In this document: piece after piece, positions 15,335 through 21,308 of the stretch | Numbering within the stretch: the first letter of the stretch is position 1 | Layout: the number at the start of each line of letters is the position of its first letter | DNA from: JBCBXA01 sp039816825 | Lineage (GTDB): Bacteria; Pseudomonadota; Alphaproteobacteria; Rhizobiales; Rhizobiaceae | Reading direction: 5' to 3' | DNA: 21,308 nt | Assembly: GCA_039816825.1 (NCBI GenBank) | Contig: JBCBXA010000045.1 | Span: 1 to 21,308, forward strand | Notes under the pieces: model-generated | Told to the model about the DNA's origin: nothing | Database searches by the model: none | The model's input: only the letters and a program-made list of their open reading frames with translations | Program-made: the position numbers and the translations under genes

Positions 15335-16470
15335 GCTGCGGCTCGCATTGCATCGTATGTCGCCATGAAGTTGGGAGACAGCTTGCGTAAGCGCGCGTCA
15401 TCCATTCTTCCAGAGCGGGTGATGTAGTCGTACCCGAACTCAAGTGGCCCGAGCGCCATTTTGGATGCAAAGTCATCATACCAAAGCGCAGAAGTATTGG
15501 CCGCCTCGACAATCTTTCGGGCAATAGGCGTTCGCTTTTGCTGATAATCTACAAGTGCGCTGTCCAGGCTGTTGCTGGATTCAAGCGCTACCGCCAGAGC
15601 AAGCGCGTCCTCCATGGCAAGCCGCGTGCCGGAACCGACAGAGAAATGGGCTGTGTGCGCGGCGTCTCCCAGAATGACGCGGTTGCCGGAGACCCAATTG
15701 CGGCACCACATTTTTGGAAAGCGCCGCCAGGTGGACTTGTTGATCACCAGCGATGCGCCATCCAACATCTCAGCAAACAGGCCTTCGCACGTTCTGGCAG
15801 TTTCCATCTCTGACATATCTGCAAAGCCAAAGGCGTCGAACGTCGGCTGATCACACTCGACAATGAATGTGCTCATGTCTGGTTGATAACGGTAGTGATG
15901 GGCGTTCATTGCGCCCTTGGAGGTCTCGATGAAGGTCTGCGTCAGCGTGTCGAACGGACGCTTGGCACCAAACCAGGCGAAGTGATTATCGAAGTAAGAG
16001 GCCTCAGCATTGAAGGCTTCCGGTTCAGATTGGCGAACAAGCGAGTTCAGCCCATCCGCACCTACGATCAGATCAGCATCAAGAGCATCCACCGCCTCTA
16101 CATGATGATCAAATTGGACTTCGACGCCCATTTCTTCAGCCTGCGCACACAGGAGCTCTATGAGCCTGAGTCTCCCGATGGCTGCAAAGCCGACGCCGTC
16201 AATGACGACATCCTGCCCTTTGTGGGCCAACGTCATGTTCCGCCAGCGCTCCATGTGAGGCGTGATCAGGGCGTGGGTCTTCGGATCATCTGCTTTCAGG
16301 AAATCGAGCGCCTGATCAGAAAAGACGACTCCAAAACCGAAGGTTGCGCCGCGCGGATTTTGCTCAAGCACACGAACGCGAGTCGACGACCTTTCACGCT
16401 TGAGAAGATAGGCAGCGTAAAGCCCGGCAGGGCCGCCACCCAGCACATCGATGCGCTCCAACTCAACCAT
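15331..16470 (-). CDS. FAD monooxygenase acting on aryl-CoA (salicylyl-CoA 5-hydroxylase-like)
   Basis: A 379-residue group A flavoprotein hydroxylase. It has an N-terminal Rossmann motif GGGPAG (11-16) with E36 ending beta2, GFGVVFSDQAL (45-55) as in salicylyl-CoA 5-hydroxylase and the monooxygenase half of anthraniloyl-CoA monooxygenase, DG motif GADG (137-140), and GD motif ILGDAAHTAHFSVGSGTRLA (from 267). It lacks the C-terminal old-yellow-enzyme domain of the roughly 770-residue anthraniloyl-CoA enzymes. It should make gentisyl-CoA from salicylyl-CoA, or from 4-hydroxybenzoyl-CoA with side-chain migration. ATG 16470 has GGAGG four bases upstream. It is first in the seven-gene operon. Confidence 0.85.
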   Translation of the reverse strand: MVELERIDVLGGGPAGLYAAYLLKRERSSTRVRVLEQNPRGATFGFGVVFSDQALDFLKADDPKTHALITPHMERWRNMTLAHKGQDVVIDGVGFAAIGRLRLIELLCAQAEEMGVEVQFDHHVEAVDALDADLIVGADGLNSLVRQSEPEAFNAEASYFDNHFAWFGAKRPFDTLTQTFIETSKGAMNAHHYRYQPDMSTFIVECDQPTFDAFGFADMSEMETARTCEGLFAEMLDGASLVINKSTWRRFPKMWCRNWVSGNRVILGDAAHTAHFSVGSGTRLAMEDALALAVALESSNSLDSALVDYQQKRTPIARKIVEAANTSALWYDDFASKMALGPLEFGYDYITRSGRMDDARLRKLSPNFMATYDAMRAAA

Positions 16471-16511
16471 GCCACCTCCCAATCGCAAGTTGGAGATAGG
16501 CAATCATAGTT

Positions 16512-16526
16512 TTGCATGATACGCAA
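16512..16526. promoter_or_regulatory. Palindromic operator candidate in the divergent promoter region
   Basis: TTGCATGATACGCAA forms a 15-base inverted repeat (outer TTGC...GCAA perfect, 7-base core partly symmetric) in the 83-base gap between the monooxygenase and thioesterase genes. IclR regulators bind palindromes of about this size in divergent gaps, and the regulator gene is the second on the right. An AT-rich TATATT (16529-16534) beside it could be the rightward -10. Confidence 0.45.
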
Positions 16527-16553
16527 TATATATTACATAAAGGAAAAATAGCC

Positions 16554-16967
16554 ATGCCTGATCCCGTGTTTGAAACACGCATCTCGGTAGAGTTTGGTGA
16601 CTGTGACCCTGCGGGAATTGTGTTTTATCCCAAGTACTTCGCCTGGTTTGACGCCTGCTTTCAGCGATGGCTGCGAAGCAAGGACGTGGATCAGGCAGCG
16701 ATCCAGAAAGCGTTCGGAGCGGTAGGCACCGGCCTGATAAATGTTGATGCCAGCTTTCGCGCACCGCTCCGGCCCGGGCAGTTGTTGACGCTTTCCATCC
16801 TTGAGACCGAGTGGTCTGAGCCCACCCTGCGCGTCGGCTATCAAGGCAAGTTCAAAGACAAGCTCGTCGTGGAAGGTGAAGAGTTGCGCGGGCTCTTTGG
16901 CAAAGACGAGGACGGTGCATTAAAGCTGCTGCCCATCGCTGAACTTCGTGCAATGATCACGGTATGA
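16554..16967 (+). CDS. 4-hydroxybenzoyl-CoA thioesterase-type enzyme (gentisyl-CoA thioesterase candidate)
   Basis: A 137-residue hotdog-fold thioesterase. The motif EFGDCDPAGIVFYPKYFAWF (13-32) closely follows Pseudomonas 4-hydroxybenzoyl-CoA thioesterase, whose catalytic Asp17 corresponds to D18 here. In this cluster the expected job is hydrolysis of gentisyl-CoA to gentisate, supplying the dioxygenase. ATG 16554 is preferred, with AAGGA about nine bases upstream, over an in-frame TTG at 16512 that lies inside the operator palindrome. The stop overlaps the regulator ATG (ATGA). Confidence 0.88.
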   Translation: MPDPVFETRISVEFGDCDPAGIVFYPKYFAWFDACFQRWLRSKDVDQAAIQKAFGAVGTGLINVDASFRAPLRPGQLLTLSILETEWSEPTLRVGYQGKFKDKLVVEGEELRGLFGKDEDGALKLLPIAELRAMITV

Positions 16968-17776
16968 GCGACGCGCAAGATACTAAACTCAGCCATGAGG
17001 CCAGTGGCGGCATTCAGTCACTAGATGCTGCGCTGAGGGTCTTGCAACATCTCGCGACACTACCGGGCGCTGTGGGTGTAAGCGAACTCGCTCGTGCGTG
17101 TGACATGCCGGTCTCCAAGGTTCACCGCTATTTGGCGTCCTTCGTACATGCGGGCCTTGTTCAACAAAACGGCCGCTCCGGCACCTATGATTTGGGGCTT
17201 GCGGCCCAATCGCTTGGACTGTCAGCACTCGCCCGTCGCGATATCGTCAACACGGTGAGTGACGAGTTGGTGGAACTCACGCGAGAAACTGGATGCACCA
17301 CACTTTTGTCAGTCTGGGCAGACCTTGGCCCGACGGTCGTGCGCTGGCAGCGAGCTCCGGCGCCAGTTATCACGTCGTTTGGACTGGGCACGACGTTCCC
17401 ACTCCTGTCTTCCGCCACGGGAAGAGCGTTTTTTGCACACAGCCCACCGGAATTGGTGTCGCCGCTGATCGCGCGCGAAAAACGGAGAGCCAAGCAGAAC
17501 CCTCTCCTTATCGAAGACCTACCATCGGCGCATACTATGGATGAGCGGATCGACATTCTGCGGCAGAAGACCCGCGAAGCACAAGTTGCCATCGTTGATG
17601 GTCGCTTCATTCCTGGGCTGCGGGCGTGCGCGGCCCCGATTCTAAACTGGCAAGGGGAAGCTGACGTCGTGGTGACCGCAATTGGCACGGACCCGGCTCT
17701 TTCAGATCCAAGGAGTGAGACAGCGCAGAAGGTGCTGGAATTCTCCAGAAGGCTAAGTAGCGAGCAGCAGAGCTAG
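16964..17776 (+). CDS. IclR-family regulator
   Basis: A 270-residue IclR-type regulator. A winged helix-turn-helix at about 18-85 (SLDAALRVLQHLATLPG, then VSELARACDMPVSKVHRYLA) is followed by an effector domain (about 95-260) with SVWADLGPTVVRW, SSATGRAFFA and a CAAPILN segment. IclR proteins often control aromatic-acid operons (PcaR, PobR). It overlaps the thioesterase gene by four bases and is therefore co-transcribed with a pathway enzyme. The divergent operon starting at 16470 is the probable target, with a CoA-ester or the aromatic acid as possible effector. Whether it activates or represses is unknown. Confidence 0.9.
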   Translation: MSDAQDTKLSHEASGGIQSLDAALRVLQHLATLPGAVGVSELARACDMPVSKVHRYLASFVHAGLVQQNGRSGTYDLGLAAQSLGLSALARRDIVNTVSDELVELTRETGCTTLLSVWADLGPTVVRWQRAPAPVITSFGLGTTFPLLSSATGRAFFAHSPPELVSPLIAREKRRAKQNPLLIEDLPSAHTMDERIDILRQKTREAQVAIVDGRFIPGLRACAAPILNWQGEADVVVTAIGTDPALSDPRSETAQKVLEFSRRLSSEQQS

Positions 17777-17832
17777 AAGCAAAATTCTTCGCTCAACGCC
17801 CACGACCACATCGTAACAGACCTCATGAAACT

Positions 17833-17882
17833 GTGGTCAGCCCATACCGAGTGGATCCCCTAGCGAGACGAGAGCTGACCAC
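17833..17882. repeat. 9-base perfect inverted repeat between convergent genes
   Basis: GTGGTCAGC (17833-17841) and GCTGACCAC (17874-17882) are exact reverse complements separated by 32 bases, in the gap between the convergent IclR regulator and siderophore-binding protein genes. It could form a long-loop hairpin ending both transcripts, but no T-run follows on either side, so the terminator reading is weak. Confidence 0.4.
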
Positions 17883-17900
17883 TCATCCAATCAAGTAGTT

Positions 17901-18797
17901 CTACAGAGAGCCATAGATTTTGCGGATGTCTTCCAACATCAGCTGCGCTGCCAAGACGCCACCCGCGGTGTTCCAGATGTTGTCGTCAACCGCATGGACA
18001 TTACCGGCCTTGACCGCATCCAAGCTGAGCCAAAGTGGATCAGCCAGAGCGTCGTTGGCAGCTGCCTCGCCCTCTCCGTCTCCACTGTCCCAGGTGAAAT
18101 GAAAGATGCGATCGCCATCCATGTCAGGAATGCTCTCTTTGCCTACGCGCAGAGCGAATTCATCGACATCCTGATTGGCTGGCCTCGCAAAACCGACCTG
18201 ATCCAGCAGCACGCCAGAGAAGCTGTCTTTCTGATAGATTCGGATCTGAGACGGCAGGAAGCGAATGATGGAGACTTCTTCCTGCAACCGATCGCCGAGA
18301 GCCGCGCTGGTATCAGCTACCTTGGCTTTGAAGTCCGCCATAATGGCATCGCCCTCATCAACCTTCCCAAGGGCTTCTGCGTAGAGAGCAAAATTGACCA
18401 TCCAGTCGCCCCTTAGGCGCTCCGACAAGACCGTGGGGGCGATTGCTGAAAGCTGCTCGTAGATTTCTTCGTGGCGCTGTTTGTTGCCCAGGATCAGGTC
18501 CGGTTCCAACGCTGCTACGAGCTCCAAGTTGACGGCGCTTTCTTTCCCAACAGGCTCTACGCCCTGCATCGCGTCGGTGATGTGTTCGTACCAAGGGTTA
18601 CCATTCCACGAGTTGGCGGCACCCACGGGCTTCAAACCAAGAGCCAGCACCGCCTCCGTGCCTTCATTGGTCAGAACCACAATCCTTTTAGGATCTGAAG
18701 GCACATCGGTTTCGCCCATAGAATGAGAAATGGTCTCTGCTGCGGCCGCGCCGACGAGGCCAAAAAGCAGTGCAATGACATTGAGAAATCTGAACAT
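17901..18797 (-). CDS. Iron-siderophore ABC transporter substrate-binding protein
   Basis: A 298-residue periplasmic binding protein of the FepB/FhuD/BtuF fold (peripla_BP_2). It has a Sec signal peptide (about 1-20, AAAAE cleavage) with no lipobox cysteine. Body motifs include PSDPKRIVVLTNEGTEAVLALGLKPVG, NLELVAALEPDLILGNK and the C-terminal ..NTAGGVLAAQLMLEDIRK. It would capture a ferric siderophore for the divergent FecCD-type permeases. AGGAG stands about 12 bases before ATG 18797. The ligand is unknown. Confidence 0.9.
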   Translation of the reverse strand: MFRFLNVIALLFGLVGAAAAETISHSMGETDVPSDPKRIVVLTNEGTEAVLALGLKPVGAANSWNGNPWYEHITDAMQGVEPVGKESAVNLELVAALEPDLILGNKQRHEEIYEQLSAIAPTVLSERLRGDWMVNFALYAEALGKVDEGDAIMADFKAKVADTSAALGDRLQEEVSIIRFLPSQIRIYQKDSFSGVLLDQVGFARPANQDVDEFALRVGKESIPDMDGDRIFHFTWDSGDGEGEAAANDALADPLWLSLDAVKAGNVHAVDDNIWNTAGGVLAAQLMLEDIRKIYGSL

Positions 18798-18831
18798 GAA
18801 TAAGCTTCGCTCCTTGCGTTTCTGAGCACCG

Positions 18832-18850
18832 ATCTTATTCTTGATAAGAT
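18832..18850. promoter_or_regulatory. Candidate iron-responsive operator, perfect 7-5-7 inverted repeat
   Basis: ATCTTAT (18832-18838), a 5-base spacer TCTTG and ATAAGAT (18844-18850) form a perfect inverted repeat in the 73-base gap between the divergent binding-protein and permease genes. GATTAATC (18848-18855) is a second, overlapping 8-base palindrome. The AT-rich GATAAGAT/GATTAATC composition recalls Fur-type sites, but alphaproteobacteria use Fur/Mur, Irr or RirA and I cannot tell which. Confidence 0.5.
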
Positions 18851-18870
18851 TAATCTAGTTTTCAAGTCCC

Positions 18871-19854
18871 ATGGCGCGCGCACTCTTTTTTCTCGCTTCA
18901 ACAGCAGCAATTTTGTTTGTCGTTGGCCTCCACGTGGGAGTTCGCTTCACCAGTCCCGACGTTGTGCTCGCAGCTCTCTTTGACGAGGCTCAAGACGCCT
19001 CCGGGCTGATTGTTCAGAACCTGCGTCTGCCAAGGGGAATTCTGGCGCTCTTTGTTGGCGCATCGCTGGGCCTGTCGGGGCTACTCATGCAGTGCTTGAT
19101 GCGCAATCAGATTGCCGAACCTGGGTTATTGGGTGTGAATGCCGGGGCCGCCTTTGCCGTCGTGTGCTTGCTCAGTGTCTACCCAGCATCCGCAATCAGT
19201 TCGGTGATCGCTGCGGCAGCCATTGGCGCTGCCGCAGCGACCGCGCTGGTACTCACGCTTTCTCTTGCCACTGGTGGTGGCCTTTCACCGATTTTCCTTT
19301 TGTTGGCGGGCGTCACAATCGCCGCACTTCTCAATGCCGGCCTGCAAGTACTCATTATCCTTGACGAGGCCGTCATGGAGGAACTGCTTTTTTGGTTGGC
19401 TGGAGCCTTTGTCGATCGGCCTATCGAAGGCCTGTGGATTGTTGTAGTCCTTGTGGGCTTGGCCGTCCTGCTAACCTGGCGGTTTCAACCGGCGCTCGAT
19501 GTGATGAGCACAGACGACGCCACCGCGACCACGCTGGGTGTTGATGTTGCAAAGATGCGGCTGATTTTCCTTGGCATTGCAGCTCTGCTAGCTGGAGCTT
19601 GCGTTGCGTTTGCTGGGCCAATCGCCTTTGTTGGCTTGGTAGCACCCCACTTGGCTCGGCTGACAGGAGCTAGGGGAATGGCACAACTGGTTCCGCTCTC
19701 TGTGCTCTGGGGAGTGAACCTTGCGCTTGCCGCAGATCTGCTAGCCCGCTTTGTCCTCTATCCGTCAGAGGTACCCGTCAGCGCTGTGTTGGCTGTTATA
19801 GGCGTGCCGACAATGCTGTTCCTTCTGAAGAGACGGCGGCTGCTGGCCACATGA
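18871..19854 (+). CDS. FecCD-family iron-siderophore permease 1
   Basis: A 327-residue polytopic inner-membrane protein of the BtuC/FecCD family. Family signatures are GLSGLLMQCLMRNQIAEPGL followed by LGVNAGAAFA (near residues 70-95) and GPIAFVGLVAPHLARLTG (about 248-265), the latter belonging to the ATPase-coupling region. It pairs with the second permease as a heterodimeric channel. No clear SD precedes ATG 18871, and the palindromic region ends only about 16 bases upstream, so the 5' leader may be very short. The stop overlaps the next ATG (ATGA). Confidence 0.92.
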   Translation: MARALFFLASTAAILFVVGLHVGVRFTSPDVVLAALFDEAQDASGLIVQNLRLPRGILALFVGASLGLSGLLMQCLMRNQIAEPGLLGVNAGAAFAVVCLLSVYPASAISSVIAAAAIGAAAATALVLTLSLATGGGLSPIFLLLAGVTIAALLNAGLQVLIILDEAVMEELLFWLAGAFVDRPIEGLWIVVVLVGLAVLLTWRFQPALDVMSTDDATATTLGVDVAKMRLIFLGIAALLAGACVAFAGPIAFVGLVAPHLARLTGARGMAQLVPLSVLWGVNLALAADLLARFVLYPSEVPVSAVLAVIGVPTMLFLLKRRRLLAT

Positions 19855-20861
19855 GAACACGCAAGGGCATAGCGGCAACCGCACTCGCGGCCACATTATG
19901 CGTCGGGATGATCGCAGGACTGGCTCTTGGGTCATCGTTCATGCCGGTGGACCGGGTTTTAGCGGCACTTGCGAGCGAAGGCAGCCGCGCTGACACGATC
20001 ATCATCTGGAACTTAAGAATGCCGCGGATGTTGATGGCAGTGCTGGCTGGCGCTGCACTGGCCGTCGCTGGTACATTGCTTCAGCGCACCACACGAAACC
20101 CATTGGCCGCTCCCTCCGTCCTTGGAATTGTCGACGGTGCTGCACTCGGCGTTCTCTTATTTCTCTGGTGGTTCTCCAACGAGGCCAACGCCCTCACTGT
20201 TCCCATCCTATGGCAGCCATTGGCAGCCATAGCCGGAGCCGGTGCGTTATCAGGAACGGTCGCTGTTCTCTGGTGGCGCGAAATGCATGATCCGATGCGC
20301 CTCATACTCTACGGCGTTGCGTTGGCCGCGCTCGCGAACGCAGTCGTCGTTCTGATGATCATCGCTGGGCCGATCTTCAGGGCGAGCCAGGCGTTAATCT
20401 GGCTCGCCGGTTCTGTGCACCTTGCCAAGTGGTGGGACGTGCAGTTGATGGCTCTTGCGTTAGCCGTTCTCGTCGTGCCTCTGATCGCCGTCACGCGACC
20501 ATTCGATCAAATGCGTTTGGATGACCAAAGCGCGCAATCGACCGGCCTGCCGGTGGCTGCCTACCGCGCAATTGGCCTCCTTCTCTCAGTCCTGCTGACA
20601 GCAATCGCGGTGAGCCTTGTGGGTGGGATTGGCTTCGTCGGGCTAATTGCGCCCCATTTGGCAAGGCTGCTGTTTGGAACGGCCATCCATCAGCAATTGC
20701 TTGGAGCAGCGACCATAGGGGCCATCATGATTCTTGGTGCGGACCTCCTGGTGCGCTTGGCTTTTGCGCCGCTGGAGGTTCCGGCAGGCGCACTCACAGC
20801 ACTGATTGGTGCACCTTACTTCCTCTTCATTCTGGTCAAGAAGGGTGCCGTGCATGCCTGA
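19851..20861 (+). CDS. FecCD-family iron-siderophore permease 2
   Basis: A 336-residue second permease subunit, with GTLLQRTTRNPLAAPSVLGI (about 74-93) and GGIGFVGLIAPHLARLLFG (about 260-278) and roughly nine to ten hydrophobic helices. RNPLAAPSVLG is the canonical family motif, better preserved than RNQIAEPGLLG in permease 1. It overlaps permease 1 by four bases and the ATPase gene by eight, so the three are one transcription unit. Confidence 0.92.
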   Translation: MRTRKGIAATALAATLCVGMIAGLALGSSFMPVDRVLAALASEGSRADTIIIWNLRMPRMLMAVLAGAALAVAGTLLQRTTRNPLAAPSVLGIVDGAALGVLLFLWWFSNEANALTVPILWQPLAAIAGAGALSGTVAVLWWREMHDPMRLILYGVALAALANAVVVLMIIAGPIFRASQALIWLAGSVHLAKWWDVQLMALALAVLVVPLIAVTRPFDQMRLDDQSAQSTGLPVAAYRAIGLLLSVLLTAIAVSLVGGIGFVGLIAPHLARLLFGTAIHQQLLGAATIGAIMILGADLLVRLAFAPLEVPAGALTALIGAPYFLFILVKKGAVHA

Positions 20862-21308
20862 TATAGCCGAAGCACCATGTTTAGCCGTCCGGGACCTAAC
20901 GGTACGGTTTGGAGAGTTCACAGCAGTTCAGAACATCTCGTTTGATCTCACGCATGGACAAGTTACTGCCATGTGTGGGCTCAACGGATGCGGAAAATCA
21001 TCTGCTCTCAAAGCCATTCGGCGATTGTTACCGTCGACAGGAACGATCACGCTATCCGGAACAGACCTTCACACACTGAGCGAAAAACAGATTGCCAAAC
21101 ATATCGGCATGCTGGGTCAAAACCCGCAAGCCCCTGACCAGATGTCCGTGCGAGAGCTGGTATCCCTAGGTCGTTTTGCTCACCGCAGCGCATTGGGTGG
21201 CCTTCAACCGTACGATCACAAGACCATCTCAAAAGCGCTGGGTGCAACGGCAGTATCAGAACTGGCCGACAACACGCTGGGTACGATTTCAGGGGGTCAA
21301 CGGCAGCG
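20854..21308 (+). CDS. Iron-siderophore ABC transporter ATPase (partial, cut by window end)
   Basis: The first 151 codons of a FecE/FepC-type ATPase. Walker A is GLNGCGKSS (about 42-50), a Q-loop glutamine lies in GMLGQNPQAPDQMSV, and the signature begins ISGGQRQR at the very edge. Walker B and the H-loop lie beyond the window. It energises the two FecCD permeases just upstream. ATG 20854 overlaps the permease 2 stop by eight bases; similarity begins a few residues in (CLAVRDLTVRFGEF). Confidence 0.92.
   Translation, partial: MPDIAEAPCLAVRDLTVRFGEFTAVQNISFDLTHGQVTAMCGLNGCGKSSALKAIRRLLPSTGTITLSGTDLHTLSEKQIAKHIGMLGQNPQAPDQMSVRELVSLGRFAHRSALGGLQPYDHKTISKALGATAVSELADNTLGTISGGQRQ

Noticed and set aside
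15331..16470. Anthraniloyl-CoA monooxygenase/reductase as the identity of the flavoprotein
   Set aside because: The N-terminal similarity fits, but the C-terminal old-yellow-enzyme domain of that family is absent, and the downstream enzymes are for gentisate.
16512..16553. TTG start for the thioesterase at 16512
   Set aside because: It would place the coding start in the operator palindrome and add 14 unconserved residues. ATG 16554 has an SD and fits the family N-terminus.

Overview
The window looks like chromosomal DNA of an alphaproteobacterium, probably a Rhodobacterales or Hyphomicrobiales lineage. This rests on the phn gene order with a hexapeptide acetyltransferase, the fused TAXI-type TRAP permease, and tightly overlapping operons joined by ATGA and TAATG. 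The placement is an inference from gene content; no rRNA, tRNA or marker gene is present. I see no CRISPR array, complete IS element or RNA gene.

Region 1 (about 1-7001) is phosphonate catabolism by C-P lyase. A minus-strand operon runs phnG, phnH, phnI, phnJ, phnK, phnL and then a phn-type acetyltransferase. A divergent GntR/HutC regulator, phnF, lies on the plus strand. A Pho-box-like site precedes the start of phnC at the left edge. phnC is scrambled there: its first 25 codons are on the minus strand, but its Walker A segment appears inverted on the plus strand. The most unusual gene is phnJ, whose protein carries a complete N-terminal HAD phosphatase domain in one uninterrupted reading frame (501 residues).

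Region 2 (about 7002-8369) is a gene-poor junction. It holds a small membrane protein, a truncated DUF1971-type cupin read in frame into it, and about 445 bases with no gene I can support.

Region 3 (8370-17776) is a self-contained pathway for a hydroxybenzoate through CoA thioesters to gentisate. A seven-gene minus-strand operon encodes a FAD monooxygenase, an aryl-CoA ligase, gentisate 1,2-dioxygenase, fumarylpyruvate hydrolase, maleylpyruvate isomerase, a TAXI substrate-binding protein and a fused TRAP permease. A divergent pair encodes a 4-hydroxybenzoyl-CoA-type thioesterase and an IclR regulator. Read together: uptake, CoA activation, ring hydroxylation, release of gentisate, ring opening, isomerisation, and cleavage to fumarate and pyruvate. 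The likely substrate is salicylate (via salicylyl-CoA and gentisyl-CoA) or 4-hydroxybenzoate (hydroxylation with NIH shift). Sequence alone does not decide.

Region 4 (17901-21308) is an iron-siderophore ABC importer. A periplasmic binding protein on the minus strand is divergent from two FecCD permeases and an ATPase cut by the right edge. The divergent promoter region contains a perfect 7-5-7 inverted repeat.
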